Of a DNA stretch of 64,000 bases, positions 8,487 to 17,280 are shown piece by piece; within the stretch, counting starts at the first letter, position 1, and every line of letters starts with the position of its first letter. The stretch lies in contig NZ_JAUSVX010000011.1 of assembly GCF_030814995.1 (NCBI RefSeq), positions 186,001-250,000 of the forward strand. The letters are read 5' to 3'. The stretch comes from Labrys wisconsinensis. GTDB lineage: Bacteria > Pseudomonadota > Alphaproteobacteria > Rhizobiales > Labraceae. A model generated the notes under the pieces. It searched no databases, had not been told where the DNA came from, and was given only the letters and a program-made list of their open reading frames with translations. Position numbers and translations under genes: made by a program.

Positions 8487-9386
8487 ATGGGACGGGACGG
8501 CAAGGGTGATGTCGGCTTCATCGGCCTCGGCACGATGGGCCGCGAGATGGTCCGCAACCTCCTCGGCGCAGGCCACCGGGTCAGAGCCTTCGACATCGCC
8601 GCTGCGGCGGTCGAGGATGCCGTCGCCGCCGGTGCGGTCGCCGCGTCCAGCCCGGCCGACGCGGCGCATGGCTGCGACCTCGCCATCTCCATGCTGCCCG
8701 ACACGCCGCACGTGGAGGCGGTGATCTACGGCGCCGACGGCCTGCTCGCGGCCCCGCCCGCCGGGCGGCTCGTCGTCGACATGAGCACGATCTCGCCGGT
8801 TGCTGTCCGGCGCATGCATGCAGACCTTGCGGCCGCCGGTACGGCCTTCCTCGATGCGCCGGTCTCGGGCGGCCCGGTGGGCGCGAAGAACGCAACGCTC
8901 TCGATCATGGCGGGGGGCGATGCCGATGCCTTCGTCCGCGCCCGGCCGGTCTTCGAGGCGATGGGCACCACCATCACCCATGTCGGCGCGCCCGGCGCCG
9001 GCCAGACCGTCAAGCTGTGCAACCAGCTCGTCTGCGGCCTCAACATCCAGGCGATCTGCGAGGCGCTGGCGCTCGGCCGTGCCTCGGGCGTCGACCTGGA
9101 GCAGCTGCGCCACGTCCTGCTCGGCGGCTCCGCCGCCTCCTGGATGCTGGACAAGCTCGGGCCGGCGATGATCGCCGGCGATGCCGGCGCGGGCTTTCGC
9201 ATCGACCTGATGTTCAAGGACCTGCGGCTGGTGCAGGAGCATGCCCAGGCCCTGTCCGTGCCGCTGCCCGGCACCGCGCTGGTGACCGGCCAATATGTCG
9301 AGGCGCGGGCCCATGGCGAAGGCGCCAACGGCAACCAGGCGCTCTTCCGGGTCTATGACCGCATGACCAACCAGGCCTCCCGCTGA
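8487..9386 (+). CDS. NAD(P)-dependent beta-hydroxyacid dehydrogenase (3-hydroxyisobutyrate DH / tartronate semialdehyde reductase family)
   Basis: A 299-residue member of the beta-hydroxyacid dehydrogenase family. The dinucleotide-binding signature GFIGLGTMGREMVRNL lies at residues about 10-25, the substrate loop DAPVSGGPVGAKNATLSIMAGG in the middle, and the catalytic lysine in GAGQTVKLCNQL. The family interconverts beta-hydroxyacids and semialdehydes (3-hydroxyisobutyrate, tartronate semialdehyde, 6-phosphogluconate relatives). The gene is 30 nt after the FadR-type regulator and just ahead of the importer genes, so it probably acts on the imported compound or a breakdown product. The exact substrate is not decidable. 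Confidence 0.9.
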   Translation: MGRDGKGDVGFIGLGTMGREMVRNLLGAGHRVRAFDIAAAAVEDAVAAGAVAASSPADAAHGCDLAISMLPDTPHVEAVIYGADGLLAAPPAGRLVVDMSTISPVAVRRMHADLAAAGTAFLDAPVSGGPVGAKNATLSIMAGGDADAFVRARPVFEAMGTTITHVGAPGAGQTVKLCNQLVCGLNIQAICEALALGRASGVDLEQLRHVLLGGSAASWMLDKLGPAMIAGDAGAGFRIDLMFKDLRLVQEHAQALSVPLPGTALVTGQYVEARAHGEGANGNQALFRVYDRMTNQASR

Positions 9387-9400
9387 GCCGAGCCGTGACG

Positions 9401-10084
9401 ATGGGCCTCGATCTCGATTTCACGACCGTCCTGGAGCGATGGCAGAGCCTGCTCGACGGGGCGGTGCTGACGCTTGAGCTGGCGCTGATGGCGACGGTGC
9501 TCGGCGCCGCGATCGGCGTGCTCGGCGCCATCGGCCGCGGCAGCGCCAGCCGCGCCGTCGCCGGGGCCTGCGGCTTCTATGTCGAGGCGATCCGCAACAC
9601 GCCGCTGCTGGTGCAGATCTTCCTGGTCTATTTCGGGCTTGCCAGCATCGGGTTGAAGCTCTCGGCCTTCACCGTGGCCGCGACGGCGCTGACCATCAAT
9701 GTCGGCGCCTACACCACCGAGATCATGCGGGCCGGGTTCGACGCCATCCCCAGGGGCCAGATCGAGGCGGCCGAGGGCCTCGCCCTGTCGCGCGTCCAGA
9801 TCTACTGGCACATCATCCTGCTGCCGGCGGTCGAGAGGGTCTATCCCGCGCTCACCAGCCAGTTCGTGCTCCTGATGCTGGCCTCCTCGGTCACCTCGCA
9901 GATCTCGGCGGAGGAGCTGACCGCCGTCGCCAACTACATCCAGTCAGACACCTACCGCGCCTTCGAGACCTACATCCTCGTCGCCCTCATCTACGTCGTC
10001 CTGTCGCTCGTGATGCGGACCGGCTTCTGGGGCCTCGGCCTCGTCCTGTTTCCGCGCCGGCGCCGGCTCGGCACGCCCTTATAG
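9401..10084 (+). CDS. polar amino acid-type ABC transporter permease (first)
   Basis: Inner-membrane permease of the His/Glu/Gln/Arg/opine family (HisM/HisQ type), about 227 residues with 5-6 predicted helices. The EAA cytoplasmic loop that contacts the ATPase is visible as GQIEAAEGLALSRVQIYWHI. ATG at 9401 is preferred over GTG at 9395 because a GAG lies 8 nt before it. It is paired with a second permease directly downstream, as in heterodimeric amino acid importers. The substrate is unknown: importers of this family also carry opines and other small polar solutes, and the operon's dehydrogenase and RpiB-like protein do not resemble amino acid catabolism. Confidence 0.9.
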   Translation: MGLDLDFTTVLERWQSLLDGAVLTLELALMATVLGAAIGVLGAIGRGSASRAVAGACGFYVEAIRNTPLLVQIFLVYFGLASIGLKLSAFTVAATALTINVGAYTTEIMRAGFDAIPRGQIEAAEGLALSRVQIYWHIILLPAVERVYPALTSQFVLLMLASSVTSQISAEELTAVANYIQSDTYRAFETYILVALIYVVLSLVMRTGFWGLGLVLFPRRRRLGTPL

Positions 10085-10092
10085 GGATGGTC

Positions 10093-10755
10093 ATGGGCGG
10101 CGGTCTCAACCTCAACCACCTCCTGTTCCTCGGCCAGGGCGCGCTGTGGACGGTCGGCCTGTCGCTGATCGCCCTGATCGGCGGCGGCCTCGCCGGCTTC
10201 GTCGTGGCGATGGCGCGCGTCTCGCCGGTCAGGGCGGTGCGGCTGCTCAGCATCGGCTATGTCCAGCTCATCCAGGGCACGCCGCTGCTGGTCATCCTGT
10301 TCCTGGGCTATTTCGGGCTCTCCGCCATCGGGCTGCAGCTGTCTCCGCTCGCGGCGGCAGGCGCATCCCTCACCATCTATGTCGCCGCCTATGTCGGCGA
10401 GATCTGGCGGGGCTGCATCGAGGCCGTGCCGCGGCCGCAATGGGAGGCGGCCGAAGGCCTCGGCCTCAGCCGCTGGCAGCGCATGACCAAGGTCGTCCTG
10501 CCGCAGGCGGTCCGCATCGCCACGCCGCCGACGGTCGGCTTCATGGTGCAGATCATCAAGAACACCTCGCTCGCCTCGGTCGTCGGCTTCGTCGAGCTCG
10601 CCCGCGCCGGCCAGATCATCAACAACTCGCTGTTCGAGCCGTTCCTGGTCTACGCCCTCATCGCCCTGATCTATTTCGCGCTCTGCTACCCCGTCTCCCG
10701 GCTCAGCCGGGGGCTGGAGCGGCGCCTGGGCGCCGGCCGCACGAGGCCGGCCTGA
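10093..10755 (+). CDS. polar amino acid-type ABC transporter permease (second)
   Basis: Partner permease of about 220 residues. The EAA loop appears as [21 protein letters not shown], and the segment [17 protein letters not shown] is typical of the family's third helix region. ATG at 10093 has AGGG at a good distance; the ATG at 10087 directly abuts that AGGG and is less likely. It follows the first permease by 8 nt and precedes the ATPase gene by 1 nt, a tight operon arrangement that supports a heterodimeric channel. Confidence 0.9.
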   Translation: MGGGLNLNHLLFLGQGALWTVGLSLIALIGGGLAGFVVAMARVSPVRAVRLLSIGYVQLIQGTPLLVILFLGYFGLSAIGLQLSPLAAAGASLTIYVAAYVGEIWRGCIEAVPRPQWEAAEGLGLSRWQRMTKVVLPQAVRIATPPTVGFMVQIIKNTSLASVVGFVELARAGQIINNSLFEPFLVYALIALIYFALCYPVSRLSRGLERRLGAGRTRPA

Positions 10756-10756
10756 C

Positions 10757-11506
10757 ATGCACGAGAACGCCATGCCCCACGCCCCGATCGTCTCCCTCAG
10801 GGACGTGCACAAGAGCTTCGGCTCGCTGAAGGTCCTCGACGGCGTCAGCTTCTCGGTGGAGCGCGGCGAGGTGCTCGTCCTGATCGGCCGCTCCGGCTCC
10901 GGCAAGAGCACGGCGCTACGCTGCATCGACCGCTTCGAGCGGATCGACGAGGGAGCGATCGAGGTCTGCGGCCATCGCGTCGACGATCCCGGGGTCGACC
11001 TGCGCGCCCTGCGCCAGGACGTCGGCATCGTGTTCCAGAGCTACAACCTGTTTCCGCACCTGACCATCGAGGAGAACATCATCCTCGCCCCCTGCGCCGT
11101 GAAGGGGATGGCGAAGGGGCAGGCCCGGGACCTGGCGAGGCAGGTCCTCGCCCAGGTCGGGCTGGAGGACAAGCTCCACTCCTATCCCGAGCAGCTCTCC
11201 GGCGGCCAGCAGCAGCGCGGGGCGATCGCCCGCTCGCTCGCCATGCAGCCCAAGGTGATGCTGTTCGACGAGGTGACCTCGGCGCTCGACCCCGAACTGA
11301 CGGGGGAAGTGCTGAGGGTCATCGAGGCGCTCGCGGCGGACGGCATGACCATGGTGATGGTCACGCACGAGATGGGATTTGCCAGGGGCATCGCCGACAC
11401 GGTGGTGTTCATGCACCGGGGCAAGGTCCACGAGGCGGGAACGACCGCCATCCTTGCTTCCCCCGCCACGCCCGAACTCGCACAGTTCGTCGGCACGGGG
11501 CTCTGA
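10757..11506 (+). CDS. polar amino acid-type ABC transporter ATP-binding protein
   Basis: A 249-residue ABC ATPase of the HisP/GlnQ class. Walker A is GRSGSGKST, the Q-loop region [11 protein letters not shown], the signature LSGGQQQR and Walker [13 protein letters not shown], followed by the switch histidine in VTHEMGFA. All catalytic residues are intact. The start at 10757 has GAGG 10 nt upstream; an internal ATG at 10772 is possible, which would remove five residues. It energises the two permeases immediately upstream. Confidence 0.93.
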   Translation: MHENAMPHAPIVSLRDVHKSFGSLKVLDGVSFSVERGEVLVLIGRSGSGKSTALRCIDRFERIDEGAIEVCGHRVDDPGVDLRALRQDVGIVFQSYNLFPHLTIEENIILAPCAVKGMAKGQARDLARQVLAQVGLEDKLHSYPEQLSGGQQQRGAIARSLAMQPKVMLFDEVTSALDPELTGEVLRVIEALAADGMTMVMVTHEMGFARGIADTVVFMHRGKVHEAGTTAILASPATPELAQFVGTGL

Positions 11507-11531
11507 CGATGAAAAAACGGGAGAACCAAGG

Positions 11532-12326
11532 ATGATCAGACGCATGATCCTCGCCGCCGCCGTGGCGACGGCCTGCCTCGCCGCGCCATGCGCGGGCACC
11601 GCCCATGCCGACCAGCTCGACGACATCCTGAAGGCGGGCAGGATCCGCATCGCCACCGATCTCGCCATCCCGCCCTCGGGCATGATGGACGCCGCGATGA
11701 AGCCGACCGGCTCGGACGTGGAGACCGCCGAGCTCCTGGCCAAGGACTGGGGCCTGCAGCTCGAATTCGTCCAGACCACCGGCGCCGCCCGCATCCCGAA
11801 CGTCCAGACCGGCAAGGCCGACATCATCATCTCGACGCTGTCGGTGACGCCGGAGCGCGCCAAGGTGATCGACTTCAGCAGGCCCTATGCGGCGCTCCAA
11901 TCCGTGGTGGGATGCCTCGCCTCGCTCGACATCAAGGGCTGGGACGATCTCAAGGGCCGCACCATCGGCGTCTCGCGTGGCACCACCCAGGACACGACCT
12001 TGACCAACATGAAGGACAGGGCGCTGACCATCGCCCGCTACGACGACGACGCCACCATGGTCACCGCCGCCATCTCCGGCCAGGCCGACTGCGTCGCCAC
12101 GTCAGCCACCATCGTCCATCAGATCGGCGTCAAGGAACCGTCGCGGCCGTTCGAGCCCAGGGTGCCGATCACCACGTTCGACCTCGCCGTCGGCGTCCGC
12201 AAGGGCGAGCCGAAGCTGGTGGAGAAGCTGAACGCCTGGATCGGCGAGAATCTCAAGAACGGCAAGCTGAACGCCATCTACAAGAAGTTCCACGGCAGCG
12301 AGCTGCCGGAGAACATGCGCAGCTGA
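11532..12326 (+). CDS. ABC transporter periplasmic substrate-binding protein (family 3)
   Basis: A 264-residue exported binding protein. The N-terminus MIRRMILAAAVATACLAA, followed by a cleavage site near AHA, is a Sec signal peptide. The mature protein has the family-3 solute-binding signature GRIRIATDLAIPPSG and the second-lobe motif SVTPERAKVIDFSRPY. Start ATG at 11532 is preceded by AAGGATG-type spacing and follows the ATPase stop by 25 nt. It delivers the solute to the permeases upstream. Ligand identity is unknown; no residues diagnostic for a given amino acid are evident to me. Confidence 0.92.
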   Translation: MIRRMILAAAVATACLAAPCAGTAHADQLDDILKAGRIRIATDLAIPPSGMMDAAMKPTGSDVETAELLAKDWGLQLEFVQTTGAARIPNVQTGKADIIISTLSVTPERAKVIDFSRPYAALQSVVGCLASLDIKGWDDLKGRTIGVSRGTTQDTTLTNMKDRALTIARYDDDATMVTAAISGQADCVATSATIVHQIGVKEPSRPFEPRVPITTFDLAVGVRKGEPKLVEKLNAWIGENLKNGKLNAIYKKFHGSELPENMRS

Positions 12327-12339
12327 GCCGCGCCCGACG

Positions 12340-12364
12340 CGGCGGCCGCATGCCGCGGCCGCCG
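12340..12364. repeat. hairpin between binding-protein and isomerase genes
   Basis: A 10-bp perfect stem (12340-12349 with 12355-12364) around a 5-nt loop, made wholly of G and C. It lies in the 69-nt gap between the binding-protein gene and the RpiB-like gene. There is no U-tract, so it is more likely an mRNA-stabilising or attenuating hairpin than a full terminator. Placement after a binding-protein gene is common, where it helps keep that message more abundant. Confidence 0.5.
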
Positions 12365-12395
12365 GACCTGCAATCTGGAAAGAGGTGGATAGCCC

Positions 12396-12842
12396 ATGCG
12401 TCTCGTGATCGGATCGGACCACGCCGGTTGGTCGCTCAAGCAAGCCGTCGTCGATCATGTCCGGGGGCTCGGCCATGATGTCGTCGATGTCGGCTCCCAT
12501 GACGACAAGCCGGTGGATTTCCCCGACATCGCCCGGGACGTCGCCCGCAAGGTGACCTCCGGCGAGGCGGCGCGCGGGATCATGGTCTGCGGCACGGGGG
12601 TGGGCGCCTCCATCGCCGCCAACAAGATGAAGGGCATCCGCGCGGCGGTCTGCCACGACGTGCACTCGGCGCACCAGAGCGTCGAGCACGACGACGTCAA
12701 CGTGATGTGCATCGGCGCCCAGATCGTCGGCCCCTGGCTGGCCAAGGACCTGATCACGTCCTTCCTGGCGGCCGAGTTCTCGACCGACCCGGACTTCCGC
12801 CGCCGCGTCGACAAGCTCCATGCCATGGACGAGGAGGGGTAG
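12396..12842 (+). CDS. RpiB/LacAB-family sugar-phosphate isomerase
   Basis: A 148-residue protein of the RpiB/LacAB family, which interconverts aldose and ketose phosphates. The N-terminal phosphate/substrate motif IGSDHAGWSLK, the active-site segment GIMVCGTGVGASIAANK with the catalytic cysteine, and AAVCHDVHSAHQSVEHDD are all present. A strong ribosome-binding site (AGAGGTGG) precedes the ATG. It closes the FadR-regulated operon. RpiB members in catabolic operons often act on non-ribose sugars such as tetrose phosphates or allose phosphate, so I do not assume ribose 5-phosphate is the substrate. Its pairing with an amino-acid-type importer is unusual. Confidence 0.88.
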   Translation: MRLVIGSDHAGWSLKQAVVDHVRGLGHDVVDVGSHDDKPVDFPDIARDVARKVTSGEAARGIMVCGTGVGASIAANKMKGIRAAVCHDVHSAHQSVEHDDVNVMCIGAQIVGPWLAKDLITSFLAAEFSTDPDFRRRVDKLHAMDEEG

Positions 12843-12919
12843 GAGCCGGCCGGAGAGAGGCGGATCGACGTAGGCGCCGGCCCGATACGGTCGGGCGAGA
12901 CGCGACCATGGCCATGAGC

Positions 12920-12974
12920 CGCGACGCTTGCCAATCCCCTCCCCGCAAGGGGGAGGGGATTGGCAAGCGTCGCG
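12920..12974. repeat. long perfect hairpin, dispersed palindrome family A
   Basis: Two 25-nt perfectly complementary arms (12920-12944 and 12950-12974) around the loop GCAAG. The core CCCCTCCCC/GGGGAGGGG recurs in palindromes at 28 kb and 59 kb (core only with other flanks), which marks it as a dispersed intergenic repeat. It lies between the convergent isomerase and ogt genes, where it could also act as a bidirectional transcription stop, although no U-tract is present. Confidence 0.8.
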
Positions 12975-13043
12975 TTCGACGTGGTTACTCCCGGACGACG
13001 CCTTCGCGCACCGGCCGGGCAGCGGGAATGGTCTCCGCCGTCT

Positions 13044-13580
13044 TCAGTCAGCCGCGGCGTGCGCGGCCTCGTGGTCGAGGAGCCAGCGCTTGCGGGCGAT
13101 GCCGCCGCCATAGCCGGTGAGGGCGCCGTCGGCGCCGACCAGGCGGTGGCAGGGGACGACGATCGACATCGGATTGGCGCCGTTGGCATGGCCGACGGCA
13201 CGCGCCGCGTCGGGCCGGCCGATCCGGGCGCCGAGGCCGACATAGGTGGTGGGGTGCCGGACCGTGCGCAGCGCCGCCCAGACGCTCTCCTGGAACGGCG
13301 TGCCGTCGCCGCGCACCGCGATGCCGTCGATGGCGGCGATGTCGCCGGCGAAATAGGCGGCGAGCGCCGCCTTGATCGCGTCCGGGACCCGGCCGGCGAC
13401 GAGGCGCGTCCGGTTCGGCCCGAGCCGGCGCCCGAAATGCCGGTGCAGCCGGTGCTCGCAATCCGCGAACTCCGCCGCCCGGAGCAGGCCTTCGGCGTCG
13501 GTGACCAGGAGGAAGTCGCCGAGCGGCGTCTCGACGGCCTCGAGGGTCAGCGTGGCGGCCGCGGTGCTATCGCGCGTCAT
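13044..13580 (-). CDS. ogt: methylated-DNA--[protein]-cysteine S-methyltransferase (ada operon)
   Basis: A 178-residue MGMT-family protein with the active site VVPCHRL (Cys144) and a following recognition segment GYGGGIARKRWLL. It transfers alkyl groups from O6-alkylguanine to its own cysteine. The ATG at 13580 lies inside the end of the upstream oxygenase gene (14-nt overlap), so the two are translationally linked. With ada and the oxygenase it forms a three-gene alkylation-damage operon. It differs from the Ada C-terminal domain and from the lone MGMT at 6994-7506, so three methyltransferase active sites occur within 8.4 kb. Confidence 0.9.
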   Translation of the reverse strand: MTRDSTAAATLTLEAVETPLGDFLLVTDAEGLLRAAEFADCEHRLHRHFGRRLGPNRTRLVAGRVPDAIKAALAAYFAGDIAAIDGIAVRGDGTPFQESVWAALRTVRHPTTYVGLGARIGRPDAARAVGHANGANPMSIVVPCHRLVGADGALTGYGGGIARKRWLLDHEAAHAAAD

Positions 13581-14313
13581 GAAAGATGATCCCGACGGTG
13601 TGGCGCTGCCCGGATCTGAGGCGGCTGACGCCGTGGCGCAGGTTGACCCGGTAAGGACCCCGGCTCCCCTGCACCGGCCGGTTGTGCACGGCGAAGGCGA
13701 CGGCATCGCCCTGGCGAAGCGGCACGACCTCGGCGCGACTCTGCATGCGCGGACGCTGCTCGGTCAGCACGAACTCGCCGCCGGTGAAGTCGCGGCCGGG
13801 CTCGGACAGGAGGATCGCCACCTGGATCGGGAAGGCGAGGTCGCCATAGAGGTCCTGGTGCAGGCAGTTGAAGTCGCCCGCGCCGTATTGCAGCAGCAGC
13901 GGCGTCGGCCTGGTCTGCCCGGCCTCTCGGCAGAGCGTCAGGAAGGCGGCGTGCTCGGCGGGATAGCGCGTCGCCTCGCCCATGCGCCCGTTCCAGGCAT
14001 TGGCGATCGGCGCCAGATGCGGATAGAGCGCGGTGCGCATCCCCCCGACGAGGTCGGGCAGGGGATAGCGGAAATAGCGGTATTCGCCCTGCCCGAAGCC
14101 GTGCCGCGCCATGTGGACATGGCTGCGGAAATGCGCCTCCTGCGGGTAAAGCGCGGCGATGGCGGCGCACTCCGCCGGGGTCAGCAGCTTGCTGAGGACG
14201 GCGCAGCCATGGCCGTCGAGCTCGGCGGCGAGGGCCGGCCAGTCCAGGCGGCCGACCCGTTCCTCGGCTGAGCGGACGGCCGGCACCGCGGGGATGATGG
14301 AGGGGGCGTTCAT
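13567..14313 (-). CDS. 2OG-Fe(II) oxygenase, alkylated-DNA repair type (COG3826/PF09859-like)
   Basis: A 248-residue Fe(II)/2-oxoglutarate-dependent dioxygenase. The iron triad is visible as the HxD in NCLHQDLYGDL and the distal His in VNLRHGVSRL, with an Arg shortly after for 2-oxoglutarate. The mid-region GGEFVLTEQRPRMQSRAEVVPLRQGDAV is characteristic of the small family annotated as oxygenases for oxidative demethylation of damaged DNA, distinct from classical AlkB. The ATG at 14313 overlaps the ada stop by 4 nt, and its end overlaps the ogt start. Position in an ada operon strongly supports a role in direct reversal of base methylation. Confidence 0.88.
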   Translation of the reverse strand: MNAPSIIPAVPAVRSAEERVGRLDWPALAAELDGHGCAVLSKLLTPAECAAIAALYPQEAHFRSHVHMARHGFGQGEYRYFRYPLPDLVGGMRTALYPHLAPIANAWNGRMGEATRYPAEHAAFLTLCREAGQTRPTPLLLQYGAGDFNCLHQDLYGDLAFPIQVAILLSEPGRDFTGGEFVLTEQRPRMQSRAEVVPLRQGDAVAFAVHNRPVQGSRGPYRVNLRHGVSRLRSGQRHTVGIIFHDAR

Positions 14314-15392
14314 GCCTGGGCCTCCTTCGCGATCAGGGCGCGCTTGCGCTCCACGCCCCAGCGATAGCCGGAGAGCGCGCCATCGTTGCGCACCACGCGG
14401 TGGCAGGGGATGGCGACGGCGATGGTGTTGGCGCCGCAGGCCTGGGCCACGGCACGCACCGCTTTCGGCTCGCCGATGCGGCGGGCGACCTCGGCATAGC
14501 TCACGGTCTCGCCGGCGGGAATGGCGCGCAGGGCCTGCCAGACCCGCTGCTGGAAGGCGGTGCCGCGCATGTCGAGCGGCAGGTCGAGGCCGATCCCCGG
14601 GGCCTCGACGAAGCCCACGACCTTGGCGACGAGCGCCTCGAACCCGGCATCGCCGCCGATCAGGTTGGCCCTGGGAAACCGGTCCTGCAGGTCGCGCGCC
14701 AGCGCATCGGGGTCGTCGCCGAGCAGGATGGCGCAGACGCCCTTGTCGCTGCGCGCCACCAGGATCGAGCCGAGCGAGCATTCGCCGATGGCGAAATGGA
14801 TGTCGGCGTCGCGGCCACCCTGCCGGTAGGCGCTGGGCGTCATGCCGAGCACGGCGTTGGAGGTCTCGTAGAAGCGGCTGTTGGAGTTGAAGCCGGCGTC
14901 GTAGATCGCCTCGGTGACGCTGCCGGCGGCGCCGAGCCCGGCACGCACGCGCCGCGCCCGCTCGGCGGCGGCATAGGCCTTGGGCGTCAGGCCGGTCACC
15001 GCCTTGAACTGGCGATGGAAGTAGAACGGGCTGACGCCGGCGGCCGCGGCGAGCGCCTCGAGCTTGGGCGGCTCCTCCGCCGCCTCGATCATCCGGCAGG
15101 CCCGCGCCACCATGGCGGCGCTGCGCTCTGCCGGCGAGGCGGCGTCCGGCGTGCAGCGCTCGCAGGCGCGGTAGCCCGCCGCGCGCGCCTCGGTGCCGGT
15201 GGCGTAGAAGGTGACGTTGCGCGGCTGTGCCCGGCGCGAGGGGCAGGAGGGGCGGCAATAGATGCCGGTGGTGCGGACGGCATAGACGAAGCGGCCGTCG
15301 GCGGCGGCATCGCGCCGCAGCACCGCCGGCCAGCGCGGATCCTGCTCGGCCGGAACCGGCCCGATGTCGCTGCGTGCCATGGCGAGTGTCAT
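14310..15392 (-). CDS. ada: Ada: methyl-phosphotriester-sensing regulator and O6-methylguanine methyltransferase
   Basis: A 360-residue full-length Ada. Domain order: zinc/phosphotriester domain (about residues 15-90) with GIYCRPSCPSR (Cys46, Cys50) and CERC (Cys77, Cys80); an AraC-type helix-turn-helix (about 95-190); and an MGMT domain with IPCHRVV (Cys330) near the C-terminus. Methylation of the N-terminal cysteine turns Ada into an activator of its own operon in the E. coli model. The operon here continues with an oxygenase and ogt on the same strand. The leader 15393-15613 separates it from the upstream TerC-type gene; I did not find a clear Ada box. Confidence 0.95.
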   Translation of the reverse strand: MTLAMARSDIGPVPAEQDPRWPAVLRRDAAADGRFVYAVRTTGIYCRPSCPSRRAQPRNVTFYATGTEARAAGYRACERCTPDAASPAERSAAMVARACRMIEAAEEPPKLEALAAAAGVSPFYFHRQFKAVTGLTPKAYAAAERARRVRAGLGAAGSVTEAIYDAGFNSNSRFYETSNAVLGMTPSAYRQGGRDADIHFAIGECSLGSILVARSDKGVCAILLGDDPDALARDLQDRFPRANLIGGDAGFEALVAKVVGFVEAPGIGLDLPLDMRGTAFQQRVWQALRAIPAGETVSYAEVARRIGEPKAVRAVAQACGANTIAVAIPCHRVVRNDGALSGYRWGVERKRALIAKEAQA

Positions 15393-15613
15393 AGTGGAAA
15401 TCTCCCGTTCGGTCTCGCCACCGTCCTACGCGCGAGCAGGCGCGCCGGCACTCCGCTGCTTGCTGTCGAATTCGCGGGCCATGTCTCCATATGGGGACGC
15501 TCGTCCGGCGGCTCCAGGCGAAAGGGACTGAAGCGAAGACGGCTTGGAGAACCCCTCGCCCGGTGGAGAGAGGAGCTTCGCGTCGCATCGAATCCGTTGC
15601 TCTCGACCGGTGC

Positions 15614-17152
15614 CTAGGCCTGTACCGCGAGAACCTTGCCGACGCGGCGGCCATCGAGATCGACGACCTCGAGGCGCCAGCCCTCCCAGGCGAAGGCCTC
15701 GCCCGGGTCCGGCAGATGGCCGAGGCGCTCCAGCACCAGGCCGCCCAGGGTGGTATAGCCGGCGCCGGTGGTGCGGCCCCGCACGTCGAGGGTGCGCGCC
15801 GCGTCCTCGATCGGCATGCGGCCGTCGAGAAGCCAGGCGCCGTCCTCGCGCCGCGTGGCATAGGGCGCGTCCTCGCCTGCCAGCTCCGGCAGGTCGCCGG
15901 CGATCGCCACCAGGATGTCGGTCGGCGTGACGATGCCCTCGAACGCGCCGTGCTCGTCGAGGACGATCGCCATGTGCACGGTCGAGCCCTTGAACGCGTC
16001 GAGCAGGGCGAGGACCGGCATGGCCTCGCCGACATAGAGCGGCTTGCGGACCAGGGCCGTGAGGTCGAGGGAGCCTTCCCGGCCGACGAGATCCTTGGCG
16101 TGGAGGATGCCGAGCACGGCGTCGGTATCGCCGCGGCAGACGGGAAAGCGCGAGCGGCCGCTGGTGCTGATCCTGCCGAGGATGGTGGCCGGATCGTCCT
16201 CGACGTCGAGCCAGACCACGTCGACGCGCGGGACCATGATCGAGCGCACCGGCCGCTCGGCCAGCGTCAGCACCCGCTCGATCATGATGCTCTCCTCGGG
16301 GCTGAAGGCCGTGTGGCCGCCGGTCGAGACGATGGCGGCGACCTCCTCGGAGGCCTGCGCCGTGGCCGCCCCGCCGCGCAGCATGCGCAGCACGGCCTGC
16401 GCCGTCCGGTCGCGCAGGTCCATGGTGGTGACGCGCCGGACGACGTTGCGCCGCCCGGCCTGGTTGGCCGCCTCGATCAGGATCGAGAAGCCGATCGCGG
16501 CGTAGAGGTAGCCCTTCGGGATATGGAAGCCCAGGCCCTCGACGATCAGGCTGAAGCCGATCATCAGAAGGAAGCCGAGGCACAGGATCACCACGGTGGG
16601 ATGCCGGCTGACGAAGGCCATCAGGGGGCCGCTCGCCAGCATCATCACCAGGATGGCGACGATCACGGCGATCACCATGATCGAGAGGTCGTTGGCCATG
16701 CCGACGGCGGTGATGACGCTGTCCAGCGAGAAGACGGCGTCGAGCACGACGATCTGGGCGATCACGTGCCAGAACACGGCCTGCGCGCCGCCGCCGGCCT
16801 TGGTGGCGTGGGCGCCTTCCAGGCGCTCGTGCAGCTCGGTCGTGCCCTTGAACAGGAGGAAGGCGCCGCCGCCGATCAGGATCAGGTCGCGCCAGGAAAT
16901 CTCCGCGCCGAGCACGGTGAACAAAGGCTGCGTCAGCGTCACGATCCAGGAGATCGAGGCGAGCAGCGCCAGGCGCATGCCGAGCGCCAGCGACAGGCCG
17001 ATCAGCCGCGCCCGGTTGCGCTGATGCGCCGGCAGCTTGTCGGCGAGGATCGCGACGAAGACGAGATTGTCGATGCCGAGCACGATCTCGAGCAGGATCA
17101 AGGTCGCAAGGCCGGCCCAGGCGGCCGGGTCGGTCATCCATTCAAGCATCAT
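15614..17152 (-). CDS. TerC family membrane protein with CBS pair and CorC/HlyC domain
   Basis: A 512-residue protein. Residues about 1-235 form a TerC-type membrane domain of seven helices with the acidic signatures [11 protein letters not shown] and [12 protein letters not shown], which in this superfamily are linked to metal ion transport. Residues about 290-410 contain two CBS domains ([19 protein letters not shown] and the second repeat), and the last 80 residues a CorC/HlyC-type transporter-associated domain. The layout matches E. coli YoaE/YegH-like proteins. TerC relatives have been tied to manganese homeostasis and tellurite resistance; the exact ion is not evident here. No ter genes are nearby. 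An ATG three nt later is an alternative start. Confidence 0.9.
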   Translation of the reverse strand: MMLEWMTDPAAWAGLATLILLEIVLGIDNLVFVAILADKLPAHQRNRARLIGLSLALGMRLALLASISWIVTLTQPLFTVLGAEISWRDLILIGGGAFLLFKGTTELHERLEGAHATKAGGGAQAVFWHVIAQIVVLDAVFSLDSVITAVGMANDLSIMVIAVIVAILVMMLASGPLMAFVSRHPTVVILCLGFLLMIGFSLIVEGLGFHIPKGYLYAAIGFSILIEAANQAGRRNVVRRVTTMDLRDRTAQAVLRMLRGGAATAQASEEVAAIVSTGGHTAFSPEESIMIERVLTLAERPVRSIMVPRVDVVWLDVEDDPATILGRISTSGRSRFPVCRGDTDAVLGILHAKDLVGREGSLDLTALVRKPLYVGEAMPVLALLDAFKGSTVHMAIVLDEHGAFEGIVTPTDILVAIAGDLPELAGEDAPYATRREDGAWLLDGRMPIEDAARTLDVRGRTTGAGYTTLGGLVLERLGHLPDPGEAFAWEGWRLEVVDLDGRRVGKVLAVQA

Positions 17153-17280
17153 GGCTCGGGTTTCCGCGGCCGCGTCGCAGGGCGGCCGCCATGGTCGGGA
17201 ACGGAACGCGGCGACGCGCGATCATACAGGCGGTGCCGCTCCGGTGAAGGGCAGGGACGGAGAGCCAGGGGCCGGACGTA

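Noticed and set aside
12920-12974. CRISPR-like repeats (several palindromes with similar cores)
   Set aside because: Copies are single, far apart and not separated by regular spacers; no cas genes are present.
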